A stretch of 64,000 bases of DNA from Hymenobacter oligotrophus (GTDB taxonomy: Bacteria > Bacteroidota > Bacteroidia > Cytophagales > Hymenobacteraceae), in contig NZ_CP032317.1 of NCBI RefSeq assembly GCF_003574965.1, positions 2,914,001 to 2,978,000 of the forward strand, written 5' to 3'. The first letter of the stretch is position 1. Every line of letters begins with the position of its first letter. The notes below the pieces were generated by a model that ran no database searches, was not told where the DNA came from, and saw only the letters and a program-made list of their open reading frames with translations. The position numbers and the translations under genes were made by a program. Positions 26,626-34,882 of this stretch are shown here, piece after piece.

Positions 26626-26778
26626 GGAGTTTGTGAGCTGTGAAGTTGGAGAGTTTAGGAGTTGAATTCCTGGCCCCCTGCATAAGCAAACGGCCCCGGC
26701 GACCTAGGCCTAGGTTGCCGGGGCCGCGCGTTTTGAGAGCAGACAGCCGAACTCTTTAACTGCTCAACTCACAAACCC
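26626..26778. repeat. Inverted repeat flanking the amidase-tamL terminator
   Basis: The arm at 26626-26660 contains GTTTGTGAGCTGTGAAGTTG. The arm at 26750-26778 reads in complement GTTTGTGAGTTGAGCAGTTA. They flank the hairpin at 26691-26726 and belong to the same low-complexity class as the repeats at 6076-6171 and inside metH. Confidence 0.55.
26691..26726. terminator. Bidirectional hairpin with two CCTAGG sites (amidase/tamL)
   Basis: This 36-base near-perfect palindrome (arms CGGCCCCGGCGACCTAGG and its complement, one G-U pair) is followed by GCGCGTTTTG on the plus strand. It sits between convergent genes. Confidence 0.7.
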
Positions 26779-26783
26779 ATTAC

Positions 26784-29108
26784 CTAGAAAGGATAACCGA
26801 TAGCCAAGTTGAGGCGGCCGGCATTGCCGCCGGTGCCGCCGTAAGGCGTGCGCAGCGGCACAGCGTAATCAAGCCGAATCACGAGGAACTGCACATCGAC
26901 ACGCAGGCCGGCGCCGGCGCCTACGGCCAGCTCCTTGAAAAACGAGTTGAGGGCAAACTGCCCCCCGGGGCGCGTGGGGTCGTTGTTTACGAGCCATACG
27001 TTGCCGGCATCCACAAACAAGGCGCCCTTCACGAAGGGAAACAAGTCCTGGCGGTACTCGGCGTTGGCCTCGAGGCGAATGTCGCCCACTTGGTCGTAGA
27101 AGCTGGTGCTGCGCTGCAGGCTGTCGGTGGGCTCGTAGCGGCCGGGGCCAATTTGGCGGGGCGCAAACGCACGCACGCTGTTGGGGCCGCCAATGCCGTA
27201 CTGCTTCAGGTAGGGCAGCACCGTGGAGTTGCCGTAGGGCAGCCCGAGGCCCACCAGCACGCGGGTAGCAAAGCGGTTGCCGCTGGTGGGGTCGGCGGCT
27301 ACGCGGTAGTAGTTGCGAAACTCGAGGTCGAAGCGGCTGTACTGCGAGTACTCCTGCCCAAAAATTTTGCCCTCGGTGCCCATCAGCTTGCTGACGGCGC
27401 TGGCCAGGTTGCCGGCTACCTCTACCTGCCCGCTGAAGTACGACTGGTTGCGCCGCTGCTCGTACACCTGGTTGTTGTAGGTGTAGCGGTACGACGACGC
27501 CGGAATAAACTGCTGCCGGAAGCTGTTGTCGAGGAACGGGCGGCGGCGGCGCAGCTCGTCAAAGTCGTCGGTGGTTTTGGCCAGTCGCGCGTACTGCAAG
27601 TCAATCGGCCGCAGCTCCTGCTCGTTGGTAATCTTGGTTTTCCAGCTGTAGCCGTAATTCAGGTTCAGGTAATCAACCTGAAAAAATTGCCGCCGCTCCA
27701 CGTAGCGGTAGCCCGCCCCGAAAATGGTGCGCGGCTGAAAATCGGAGTTCGACAGGCGTACGTCGAGAAACGGCAACGGCGGCGTAATCAGCCGGGGTAC
27801 CAGCAGCTGGGCATTGGCGCCTACCTCAATGGAGTTGGCCCCGAAGCCTTGGCTGCCCGCATCGGTGTTGCTGGCCACGCCCTGCCGCCGCTCAAACGTG
27901 CCCACCAGGTTCACGATCAGTTGCTCGGCCCCGCGCAAGGCCGAGCGGTTGCGGAACTGCGCCGTAAAGCCCGGCCCCGTAAAGCCGTTGGTTTTCGATA
28001 CCAGCTGAAACTCGGCCCGCAGCGACTTTTTCTTGAGCTGCGTCATGCGTACCGTCGAGTTCAGGAAGCCGTAGCCCGCCGAATCGGGTTTTTGCCGCGC
28101 CGGCCGAAACTGGATGTCGACGAACTTGAACGTGCCCAGGCTCATCAGGCGGCTCAGGGTCTGGTCGTGGCGACGGCGGCGGTACAACGAATCGGGGTAC
28201 AGAAACACCGCGTTGGTTATGGCCTTGGCCTTGAACACCTTTTCATCGGGCACGTAGCGGTAGCCCCGGTACATAATCGGCCGGGTGGTTTCGGTAGTGT
28301 CGGTGAGGCCGTACTTGGTGTTGAGCGTGATGCGGTTGAGGATGTACGGGTGGTCGGCGCGGCGCGGAATGCTGCCCTTCACGCGGATGTACACGTTGGC
28401 TTGGTTGTGCTGCGTGCTATCCACCTCAAACAGCAGGTAGTCGGGCGCGAAGTAATAGTAGCCGTGCTGCTTCAGCTCGTTGTCGATGCGGGCGCGCTCG
28501 TTGATGAGCGTGTTCAGGTTGTACGGGTCGCCTACCTTGAGCAGCGAGCCGGCCTGCGTTTTCCGGATGTCGCGGTCGATGAGCGTGTCGCGCTCCGGGA
28601 AGTGAATTTCCTTGATGGTGTAGGGCCGCTGCACCCGCGCCACGTAATCGACGCTGGCGGTGCGCCCTTTGGCCTTGATGAGGCTTTGCACCTCGGGCCC
28701 GGCAAAGTAGCCGTTGTTGTAGAGGCGGTTGGTCATCAGCCCCTTCACGCGCTGGGTATCCACTTGGCTGAGCAGCACCGGCGCCTCGCCGTACTTATCG
28801 GCCAGCCACTTGCCGAGGCCCTTGCTTTTGCCCTCGCCGAGGTGCCAGAAGTACAGCTTGGGCCGCAGACCTAGGACGGACGTATTGGGCTTGGGCGAAA
28901 TTACCGCCTCGAGCTCCGCCGTCAGGGCCGACTCGTTCGGGATGGGGTAGTTGGATTTGACGCTTACCGCGCTGCCCGTGTAGAGCTTGTCGTTTTCGGG
29001 GATGAACTTGGTGCCGCTGCAGCCGGCCAGCGCCAGGCCAGCCCCAAGCGCCAGCCCGCGCCAGGTTAGGGAAGTCAACGGGTGATAAAACGGTTTGGGC
29101 TGGTTCAT
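26784..29108 (-). CDS. tamL: Omp85/BamA-family outer-membrane lipoprotein TamL
   Basis: The 774-residue protein has a lipoprotein signal (LALAGCSG, Cys30), a POTRA-containing periplasmic part (about 35-370) and a C-terminal 16-strand Omp85 barrel ending in Phe (NLAIGYPF). The barrel has the Omp85 VRAFAPRQIGPG (VRGF-like) motif of the substrate loop. In Bacteroidota such lipid-anchored Omp85 proteins are encoded beside TamB and replace TamA. It likely acts with the TamB product in outer-membrane protein or lipid delivery. It is downstream of tamB on the same strand, separated by a MITE-like repeat. Confidence 0.93.
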   Translation of the reverse strand: MNQPKPFYHPLTSLTWRGLALGAGLALAGCSGTKFIPENDKLYTGSAVSVKSNYPIPNESALTAELEAVISPKPNTSVLGLRPKLYFWHLGEGKSKGLGKWLADKYGEAPVLLSQVDTQRVKGLMTNRLYNNGYFAGPEVQSLIKAKGRTASVDYVARVQRPYTIKEIHFPERDTLIDRDIRKTQAGSLLKVGDPYNLNTLINERARIDNELKQHGYYYFAPDYLLFEVDSTQHNQANVYIRVKGSIPRRADHPYILNRITLNTKYGLTDTTETTRPIMYRGYRYVPDEKVFKAKAITNAVFLYPDSLYRRRRHDQTLSRLMSLGTFKFVDIQFRPARQKPDSAGYGFLNSTVRMTQLKKKSLRAEFQLVSKTNGFTGPGFTAQFRNRSALRGAEQLIVNLVGTFERRQGVASNTDAGSQGFGANSIEVGANAQLLVPRLITPPLPFLDVRLSNSDFQPRTIFGAGYRYVERRQFFQVDYLNLNYGYSWKTKITNEQELRPIDLQYARLAKTTDDFDELRRRRPFLDNSFRQQFIPASSYRYTYNNQVYEQRRNQSYFSGQVEVAGNLASAVSKLMGTEGKIFGQEYSQYSRFDLEFRNYYRVAADPTSGNRFATRVLVGLGLPYGNSTVLPYLKQYGIGGPNSVRAFAPRQIGPGRYEPTDSLQRSTSFYDQVGDIRLEANAEYRQDLFPFVKGALFVDAGNVWLVNNDPTRPGGQFALNSFFKELAVGAGAGLRVDVQFLVIRLDYAVPLRTPYGGTGGNAGRLNLAIGYPF

Positions 29109-29130
29109 AGCTGTGGTGTTGAACGAAAAA

Positions 29131-29364
29131 CTCCCCTCCTCAGATGAGGAGGGACGCCCTAAGGGCGGGGTGGTTGATGGTCGTTGGACTGACTCCGGAA
29201 CGACTGCCCTAGGCCGGTTTTCCCTAGGTGGTCATGCTTCGACCAGCTCAGCATGACGTTCTTTTATCAGACGACTCAGTAGGTTGAGGTTAGTATCTGA
29301 CGCTAGGTCAACCACCCCAGCGTCCACTGCGTGGCCGCGTCTCCTCCTCAGCTGAGGAGGGGAG
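29131..29364. mobile_element. MITE-like element with long terminal inverted repeats
   Basis: Both ends carry CTCCCCTCCTCAG, then TGAGGAGG and, further in, GGGGTGGTTGA, in inverted orientation; arms are about 45-55 bases with divergence in the middle. The 234-base interior has no gene but includes a GTCATGCTTCG...CAGCATGAC hairpin (29232-29262) and two CCTAGG. No transposase is encoded. Target duplications were not identified. Confidence 0.65.
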
Positions 29365-29377
29365 CTTGGCGGTGTGG

Positions 29378-32300
29378 TTAGTTCAAAGCGTTGTTTTTGA
29401 GCGTATCCTGTTGGGCTTCTTTCTCCTCCTTACGGGACCGGCGGTCGGCTTTTACTTGCTGCTTTACTTGCTCGGGCGTGCGGGCAAACAGCTCTTGCAG
29501 CGAGTTGTAATCGCGCTGGAAAATGAGCGAAGTACCGGTGCGCACAAATTGGCCGTCGATGTCTTCGTAGGCGTTGTTGCGGAACGCGCGCAGGCGCAGG
29601 CGGCCATCGGGCAGAATGTTATACTCGATGCTAACGTCGCCGGCAAACTGGCTGGCCGCGCTGGCGCCGCTGGTGGCCTGGCTGCCGCTGCTGCTGCCCG
29701 ACAATGGCACATCGGTACCTAGGCGCACGGTGAGGCGGTCGTTGAGCAGCTGGCGGCGCACGGCCACGTTCAGGTCGGTGCGGCTGCGCTCCTCGCCGGT
29801 GGCACCCACGGCGCTGTACGAGTTCACGCCCAACTCCAGACCTAGGCCGGCCAGGTACTCGCCCGTGAGGTTGTTGAGTTGATCGGTAAGCACCTGGCTA
29901 GCCGAGCCGCGCAGTTGGTTCTCGACAAACGAACCCGGCCCGGCGGTGCTGCGGAAGGGGTTGTCGGCGATGAATCGGTTGAGCGCCAGCAGGGCAAACA
30001 CCTGCTTGTTCAGCTCGTTGGTTTGGCTGGGTTGCCGCAATTGCTCCAGCTTGGCCCGCACGGCGCCGGCCACGGGGCTACTCTCGGTTTCGGGCAGCCG
30101 AATATCAAACCCAATTTGCGGCTTCAGCAGCTGCTCCGTTACGTTCAGGTACACCTCGAAGGGCAGGCGGTTGCGCGAGAGGTTGGCAAGGGTTTGGTCG
30201 CCTTCAATTTGATTGGCAATGAGGTCGGCGGCCACGGCCCGGAGGCGGTAAATGGCCGATACGTTCACCTGCGCGTTGAACGGGTCGCCGCTCCACACGA
30301 TGTAGCTGCCCGGCGCGATGTCGAATTTCCGCTCGGCCAGGTCGTAAAGCGAGAGTTGGTACTGGCCCTGCGTTACATCGAGGCGGCCCGTGAGGGTTTG
30401 GGCGCCGCGCTCGTCGAGCACGGCATTGAGCGTGCCGGCGGCCCGCACGCGCAGGTTGTCGCCGGCCGCTTCGTCGATTACGATGGTGAACGGCGTGTTG
30501 TCGCGGATGGTGATGTTGGCGCGCACGTCGTAGCCCGTAGCCACGGCGGCGCTGTCTACGTCGGCTACGGTGGCCAGCAGCAGCGAGTCGGCGTTGGGCT
30601 TGGGCGCGTCCTTATCCACAAACACCACAATGCCTTCGCGCTCCACGGCCACGGGCTCGTCGGTGGGTACCACCACGCTTAGGTCGGAGCCCTCTACCAC
30701 GGTGGCGCGGGTACGCACTACCGGGCGGTACAGGTTGCCGGTTACGCGCGTGTCCGAATCGACGAGCAGCTTGCCGTAGTACAGCGGGTTGTCGCGGCGG
30801 GTACTCTGCACAGCCAGAAAATCGTCGGTTACCACATCCAGCGCCAAGCGGTACTGGCCCACCATGGTCAAATCGCGCGCCGGCTCGATGTAACCATTCA
30901 CCACGGCGCGGTTGCCTACCGAGTCAAGAATAGCAAAGTTTTCGAAGCGCAGGCCGCGCTCGTTCAGCACCAACTCGTCGGAGGGCAGCCGGAAGGGCGC
31001 GCCCAGCTGCGTGAGCGTAAAGCCGGCATCCTGGAAGCGCGCCGCCCCGCGCAACTGCGGTGCGGCGGTAGTGCCCGTTACGGTAAACCGGCCTGTAAGC
31101 GCCCCGGTGCTCTGCTGAATTTGCCCGGCCGAAAACGGCTCCACGGTTTTCAGATTCAAGCGCCCTAGGTCGGCCACCACGTCCACGGTGCCATCGGCCA
31201 CGTAGTAGCCGTTCAGGCGTACGTCGTTGCCGTCGGGGCTTACCAATTGGGCGGTTAGGTCGTAGCGGTTGGCGGTGTTGTTTACGGCTTGGGCGCGCAC
31301 ATCGCCCAGCAAGTACTTGTTGTAGGCTAAGCCGGCTAGGTTCAGGTCGGCGGTGAAGGCCTGGCCCGTGCGCCCTAGGTTAAAGGCCACGGCCTGCCCG
31401 TTGAGGGTACCGCCAATGAGAGAATCTTGCAAGCCAGCGGCGTGCCCTAGGGCGTTCAGGTCGAAGTTGCCGATTTGCACCTGCAAGGGGTTGCGGGCAC
31501 CGGGCAGCGTTTGCAGCGCCAAAAAGCGCTCGGCGCGGCCGTTGTAAGTTAGGCGCACATTCTGGGCTTCGATGTTGCCAGTAGCGGGCGTGTAGCGCAG
31601 GTAGTTGCCCGGCGCGGCATCCCACTGCCGGCCATCGAGGGCTAGCTTGGGCTCTGAGCTGAACTGGTAGGTGCGCCCACCACCCAGCACTTGCAACACA
31701 CCAGCCAGGTTTAGACGCTCGGCCGAGTCGCTTTCGGCAATGCGCAGGCGCGTACCTATTTGGTTGTTGGCAATGCTGCCCGTCAGGCTCGGGTTGGGCA
31801 CTTTCAGGGTGGTGTCCTGCCTGATCTGGTCGAGCACCACACTGTAATCGAGCTTCTGCGGATCGGAGCCCACGCGCAGCTTCAGCGAGTCGAATACCAC
31901 GCCTTGGTAGCGCATCCGTTGAATGTCGGAGCGCACGGCCAGGTTGGCCCCACGGCTGTCGTACGAGCCCGCAATGCCGAAGGGCGAGATGCGCGTGAGG
32001 CCCGTTACGAACTTGGGCAGCAGCCGCGCGCCGCTTTGCGGCACGCGCACATCAAACGTGAAGTTGCGCGCCACCGACGAGGGGCGGTACTGCACGCCCG
32101 GCAAATCGAAGTACCGATCGATGTGGCGCTGCAGTTCGGTGGCAATATCACCTAGGCGCGTGTTGCCGCGCAGCGTAGCCGTAACCAAGTTGGAGGCAAA
32201 ATCGACTTCAGCGCGGCCGGGCTGCTGCAAAATGCGGGCATTAATCGAGTCGATGGGGATAACCTGGTTGTTCAGGCTGATGACCACATTGTTGCCTTGC

Positions 32301-34681
32301 AGCGTGCCGTTCAAAGTATTCAGGTCGGCGCCCGAAAGGTTGCTGCTTAGGTCGCCGCGCACGCTCAGGTTGCCACCCGAGTAAAATCCCAGGGCCGTTA
32401 GGTTCAGGCTTTGCAAGTTGCCGCTGAAGCTGTAGCGTGGGGCATCGGGGTTGCGCAAATCAACGGTGGCCTTGATGGCGAAGGCGGCGTTGGCGTCGCC
32501 GGTGCTGCGCGCATCAATGTCGTACTGCTGCCCCCGAATGCCTACGTTGGCGGCCACGTTGCGGTAGGTGTAGTTGCCGTAGCGTGCCTGCTGCAGGTTG
32601 GCCACCAACTGCCCGCGCATGGTAGTTGGCTCGAAGCCCACGCCCTTGTAGGTGCCGCTGCCGGTGATGGGCCCTAGGTCGGGTTGCTTCAGCAGGCGCC
32701 CGAGGTCGAAGTTATTGAGGGTAAAGCGGGCATCGACGGGCTCTTGGCCCGTTGGGCCGGGCCGCAGGTTGGCCACAATGGCCGCGCCGCCATACGAGGT
32801 GTTGGCGCGCAGGTTCAGGGCTAGGTCGTTGGCGGTGGGGCGGCCGCGCACGGTGCCGCTGAGCGTGGCGCGCTCGGGCAACGCAATTACATCTTCGGGG
32901 ATGATGCCCGCGGGCAGAATATCGTTGATGTCGCGGCGCGTGGTGGTCAGTTGCCGAATGTTAAGGTCGGTGTAGAGGCGGCCGTCGGTATTGGGTAAGC
33001 CCCGGATGCGCCCCGAAGCGCGCACAATGGTGTTACGCAGGCCCACCAACTCGAGGTTGTTCAGGGCGAAGTTGTCGAGGCGGCCGTTTACCTGCCCGCT
33101 GATCAGCACCGATTGGTTGGGGCCGCTCGTGAAAGGCTTTTCGGTAATAAGGTCGGGAGCCAGGTACAGAATGTCGCGGAAGCCAAGGCGAGTATTCTGC
33201 AGGTTGGCTTCGAGGCGGGTTTTACCTAGGGTGCGGGTATCGGCCAAGGCTCCCAGCGAGTCGAATCCGATGGCCAAGGTGCGGCGGATGCGGGTGTGCG
33301 GCGTAACGAGGTCGAGGTTATCGAGCCGGATTTGCACCGAGTCGTACACCACGTCGGCCTGCGCCCGATCAACCCGAAAGCCGCTCTGCTCGCGGCCGCG
33401 CAACAAATCGATGCGGCCGGTAGTGCGGTTGTTGGTATACACCAAGTTGCGGGTGCGCAGCGCCAGGCTGTCGAACAGCATGTGGTTGTAATCCATGGCG
33501 GGCAGGCGGGTGCGCTGCCGGGCCTCGTCCACGTTATCGAAGGCAAACCGCACGCCGCTGATATCGGACTGCCGCAGCGAAACGCGCCAGCTGGTGGGCG
33601 CGCCCGTGGTTTGCGCCACGGCCGAATCAACCTTTGCTACCACCTCGGCCGGATTAACCACGCGCTGCTCTACGGGCACGTTCTCGTTTTGAGCGTAGGC
33701 TATTTCCGAGTTGCGCAGCGTTAGGGTATTTAGGGCAATGCGCTGCCGAATCAGGTCGATGTTGTCGGCCGTAACGGCGGCTTGCCCAATGCGCGTGCGG
33801 ATGTACTGCCGCGAAGGGTCGTTGCGGTAGTTTAGGGATACATTGTCGAGGGCAGCGCGCTCCAAACCTAGGGTCAGCGTAAGCGGCTCGGCTGGGGTAT
33901 CGGGCGGTACCTTGGTTTGGGTGATGTTGATGCCCGTGTTTTTGAGGCTGGCCGTGCCGATGCGGTAGATGCTGCGGTCAACGTCCACTTCGTTCATGGC
34001 CACGGCCAGGTCGCCTACACGGGTGCGCACGTTCATGCCGTCTACCTCGTCGCGGTAGGTTAGGTAAATGTTGGCCAGGTGCGCTTCGCCGATATCGTAC
34101 TTGAACCCGCCCGTCGAATCGGCCGGGGTGGTTGTGGTGGTGTCGCCGGTGGCAAACGCCGCCAGTATGTAATCGAAGTTGAAGGTAGAATCGGGCTCGG
34201 TGCGCGCGATGTGCACGGTGCCGTCGGTCAGCTCCACTGCGCTTACGTTGATCTGCGACTTGGTCAGGGCCCACAAATCAATGTCGAGCCCTAGGTGCCC
34301 CACTGCCAACAGGGTGTCGCCCTTCTGGTCTTCGAGGTACACGCCGTCGAGCGAAAGGGCGTGGCGCCAATCGGTCCGGAATTTATTGATGCGCACTTCC
34401 GTGCCGATCTTGTTCTGGAGGTACCCGGCGGCCTTGCGAGCGGCGTAGTTTTGCGCGGCCGGAAACTGCAGGGCCACAATCAGGCCCACCACCAGCAGTA
34501 TAATCAGCAGCAACAAACCCAAAAGCCCGCGCCACAGCCAGCCCCAAGGGCTGCGCGTGTGCGGGCGAGGCGCCGGCGAGGCAGCCGGCGTAGTATCGGA
34601 AGGAGGAGGCGTAGGAGTAGCCAAGCGAGCAGTAGCGTTAGCGCCCCGCACTTGGGCGGGAATGTCCCTTCGGACGCACAA
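29378..34681 (-). CDS. tamB: TamB family translocation/assembly protein
   Basis: The 1767-residue protein has a short cytoplasmic start, one membrane anchor (about 47-71, LLGLLLLIILLVVGLIVAL), a very long repetitive beta region with recurring LT.GRLDV and VNG-type strands (AsmA/TamB bridge), and a C-terminal DUF490/TamB domain (about 1420-1700). Bridge-like members carry lipid between membranes and cooperate with TamA/TamL. No in-frame ATG precedes the membrane segment: the first start after the upstream stop is TTG at 34681, then GTG at 34651. The true start is uncertain by 10-20 codons. tamL follows downstream. Confidence 0.92.
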   Translation of the reverse strand: MCVRRDIPAQVRGANATARLATPTPPPSDTTPAASPAPRPHTRSPWGWLWRGLLGLLLLIILLVVGLIVALQFPAAQNYAARKAAGYLQNKIGTEVRINKFRTDWRHALSLDGVYLEDQKGDTLLAVGHLGLDIDLWALTKSQINVSAVELTDGTVHIARTEPDSTFNFDYILAAFATGDTTTTTPADSTGGFKYDIGEAHLANIYLTYRDEVDGMNVRTRVGDLAVAMNEVDVDRSIYRIGTASLKNTGINITQTKVPPDTPAEPLTLTLGLERAALDNVSLNYRNDPSRQYIRTRIGQAAVTADNIDLIRQRIALNTLTLRNSEIAYAQNENVPVEQRVVNPAEVVAKVDSAVAQTTGAPTSWRVSLRQSDISGVRFAFDNVDEARQRTRLPAMDYNHMLFDSLALRTRNLVYTNNRTTGRIDLLRGREQSGFRVDRAQADVVYDSVQIRLDNLDLVTPHTRIRRTLAIGFDSLGALADTRTLGKTRLEANLQNTRLGFRDILYLAPDLITEKPFTSGPNQSVLISGQVNGRLDNFALNNLELVGLRNTIVRASGRIRGLPNTDGRLYTDLNIRQLTTTRRDINDILPAGIIPEDVIALPERATLSGTVRGRPTANDLALNLRANTSYGGAAIVANLRPGPTGQEPVDARFTLNNFDLGRLLKQPDLGPITGSGTYKGVGFEPTTMRGQLVANLQQARYGNYTYRNVAANVGIRGQQYDIDARSTGDANAAFAIKATVDLRNPDAPRYSFSGNLQSLNLTALGFYSGGNLSVRGDLSSNLSGADLNTLNGTLQGNNVVISLNNQVIPIDSINARILQQPGRAEVDFASNLVTATLRGNTRLGDIATELQRHIDRYFDLPGVQYRPSSVARNFTFDVRVPQSGARLLPKFVTGLTRISPFGIAGSYDSRGANLAVRSDIQRMRYQGVVFDSLKLRVGSDPQKLDYSVVLDQIRQDTTLKVPNPSLTGSIANNQIGTRLRIAESDSAERLNLAGVLQVLGGGRTYQFSSEPKLALDGRQWDAAPGNYLRYTPATGNIEAQNVRLTYNGRAERFLALQTLPGARNPLQVQIGNFDLNALGHAAGLQDSLIGGTLNGQAVAFNLGRTGQAFTADLNLAGLAYNKYLLGDVRAQAVNNTANRYDLTAQLVSPDGNDVRLNGYYVADGTVDVVADLGRLNLKTVEPFSAGQIQQSTGALTGRFTVTGTTAAPQLRGAARFQDAGFTLTQLGAPFRLPSDELVLNERGLRFENFAILDSVGNRAVVNGYIEPARDLTMVGQYRLALDVVTDDFLAVQSTRRDNPLYYGKLLVDSDTRVTGNLYRPVVRTRATVVEGSDLSVVVPTDEPVAVEREGIVVFVDKDAPKPNADSLLLATVADVDSAAVATGYDVRANITIRDNTPFTIVIDEAAGDNLRVRAAGTLNAVLDERGAQTLTGRLDVTQGQYQLSLYDLAERKFDIAPGSYIVWSGDPFNAQVNVSAIYRLRAVAADLIANQIEGDQTLANLSRNRLPFEVYLNVTEQLLKPQIGFDIRLPETESSPVAGAVRAKLEQLRQPSQTNELNKQVFALLALNRFIADNPFRSTAGPGSFVENQLRGSASQVLTDQLNNLTGEYLAGLGLELGVNSYSAVGATGEERSRTDLNVAVRRQLLNDRLTVRLGTDVPLSGSSSGSQATSGASAASQFAGDVSIEYNILPDGRLRLRAFRNNAYEDIDGQFVRTGTSLIFQRDYNSLQELFARTPEQVKQQVKADRRSRKEEKEAQQDTLKNNALN

Positions 34682-34852
34682 TTGGCTGGGAATGTTACAC
34701 GGGTTCTTTGTTTATGCATCCGCCGCACCGGCGTTGCCCGGCACAACCCGTTATCAGCTGCTTGCATGCCTCCTAGCTGGTTAGCTGCGGGTTTGCGTTT
34801 AATTATCCTCGGGTTGGGGCGGCAGGTGTGCGGCTAAGCGCCTACTTCCCGC

Positions 34853-34860
34853 TACTTTTG
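34853..34860 (+). promoter_or_regulatory. -7 element TACTTTTG upstream of the GH77 gene
   Basis: This is an exact match to TAnnTTTG, 23 bases before the ATG at 34883. A -33 TTG at the usual spacing was not seen. Confidence 0.6.
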
Positions 34861-34882
34861 TTGCGTACTTTTTTTCGTTTTT

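Noticed and set aside
27090-28874. Long plus-strand open frame (594 codons) over tamL
   Set aside because: It is antisense to a well-supported Omp85 gene; long shadow frames are expected at this GC, and the product has no motif.
29131-29364. Possible CRISPR or tandem array in the tamB-tamL spacer
   Set aside because: The repeats are inverted, not direct, and lack regular spacers.
34651-34681. Possible frameshift at the tamB start
   Set aside because: An in-frame stop upstream and TTG/GTG starts give a complete protein with its anchor; no frameshift is needed.
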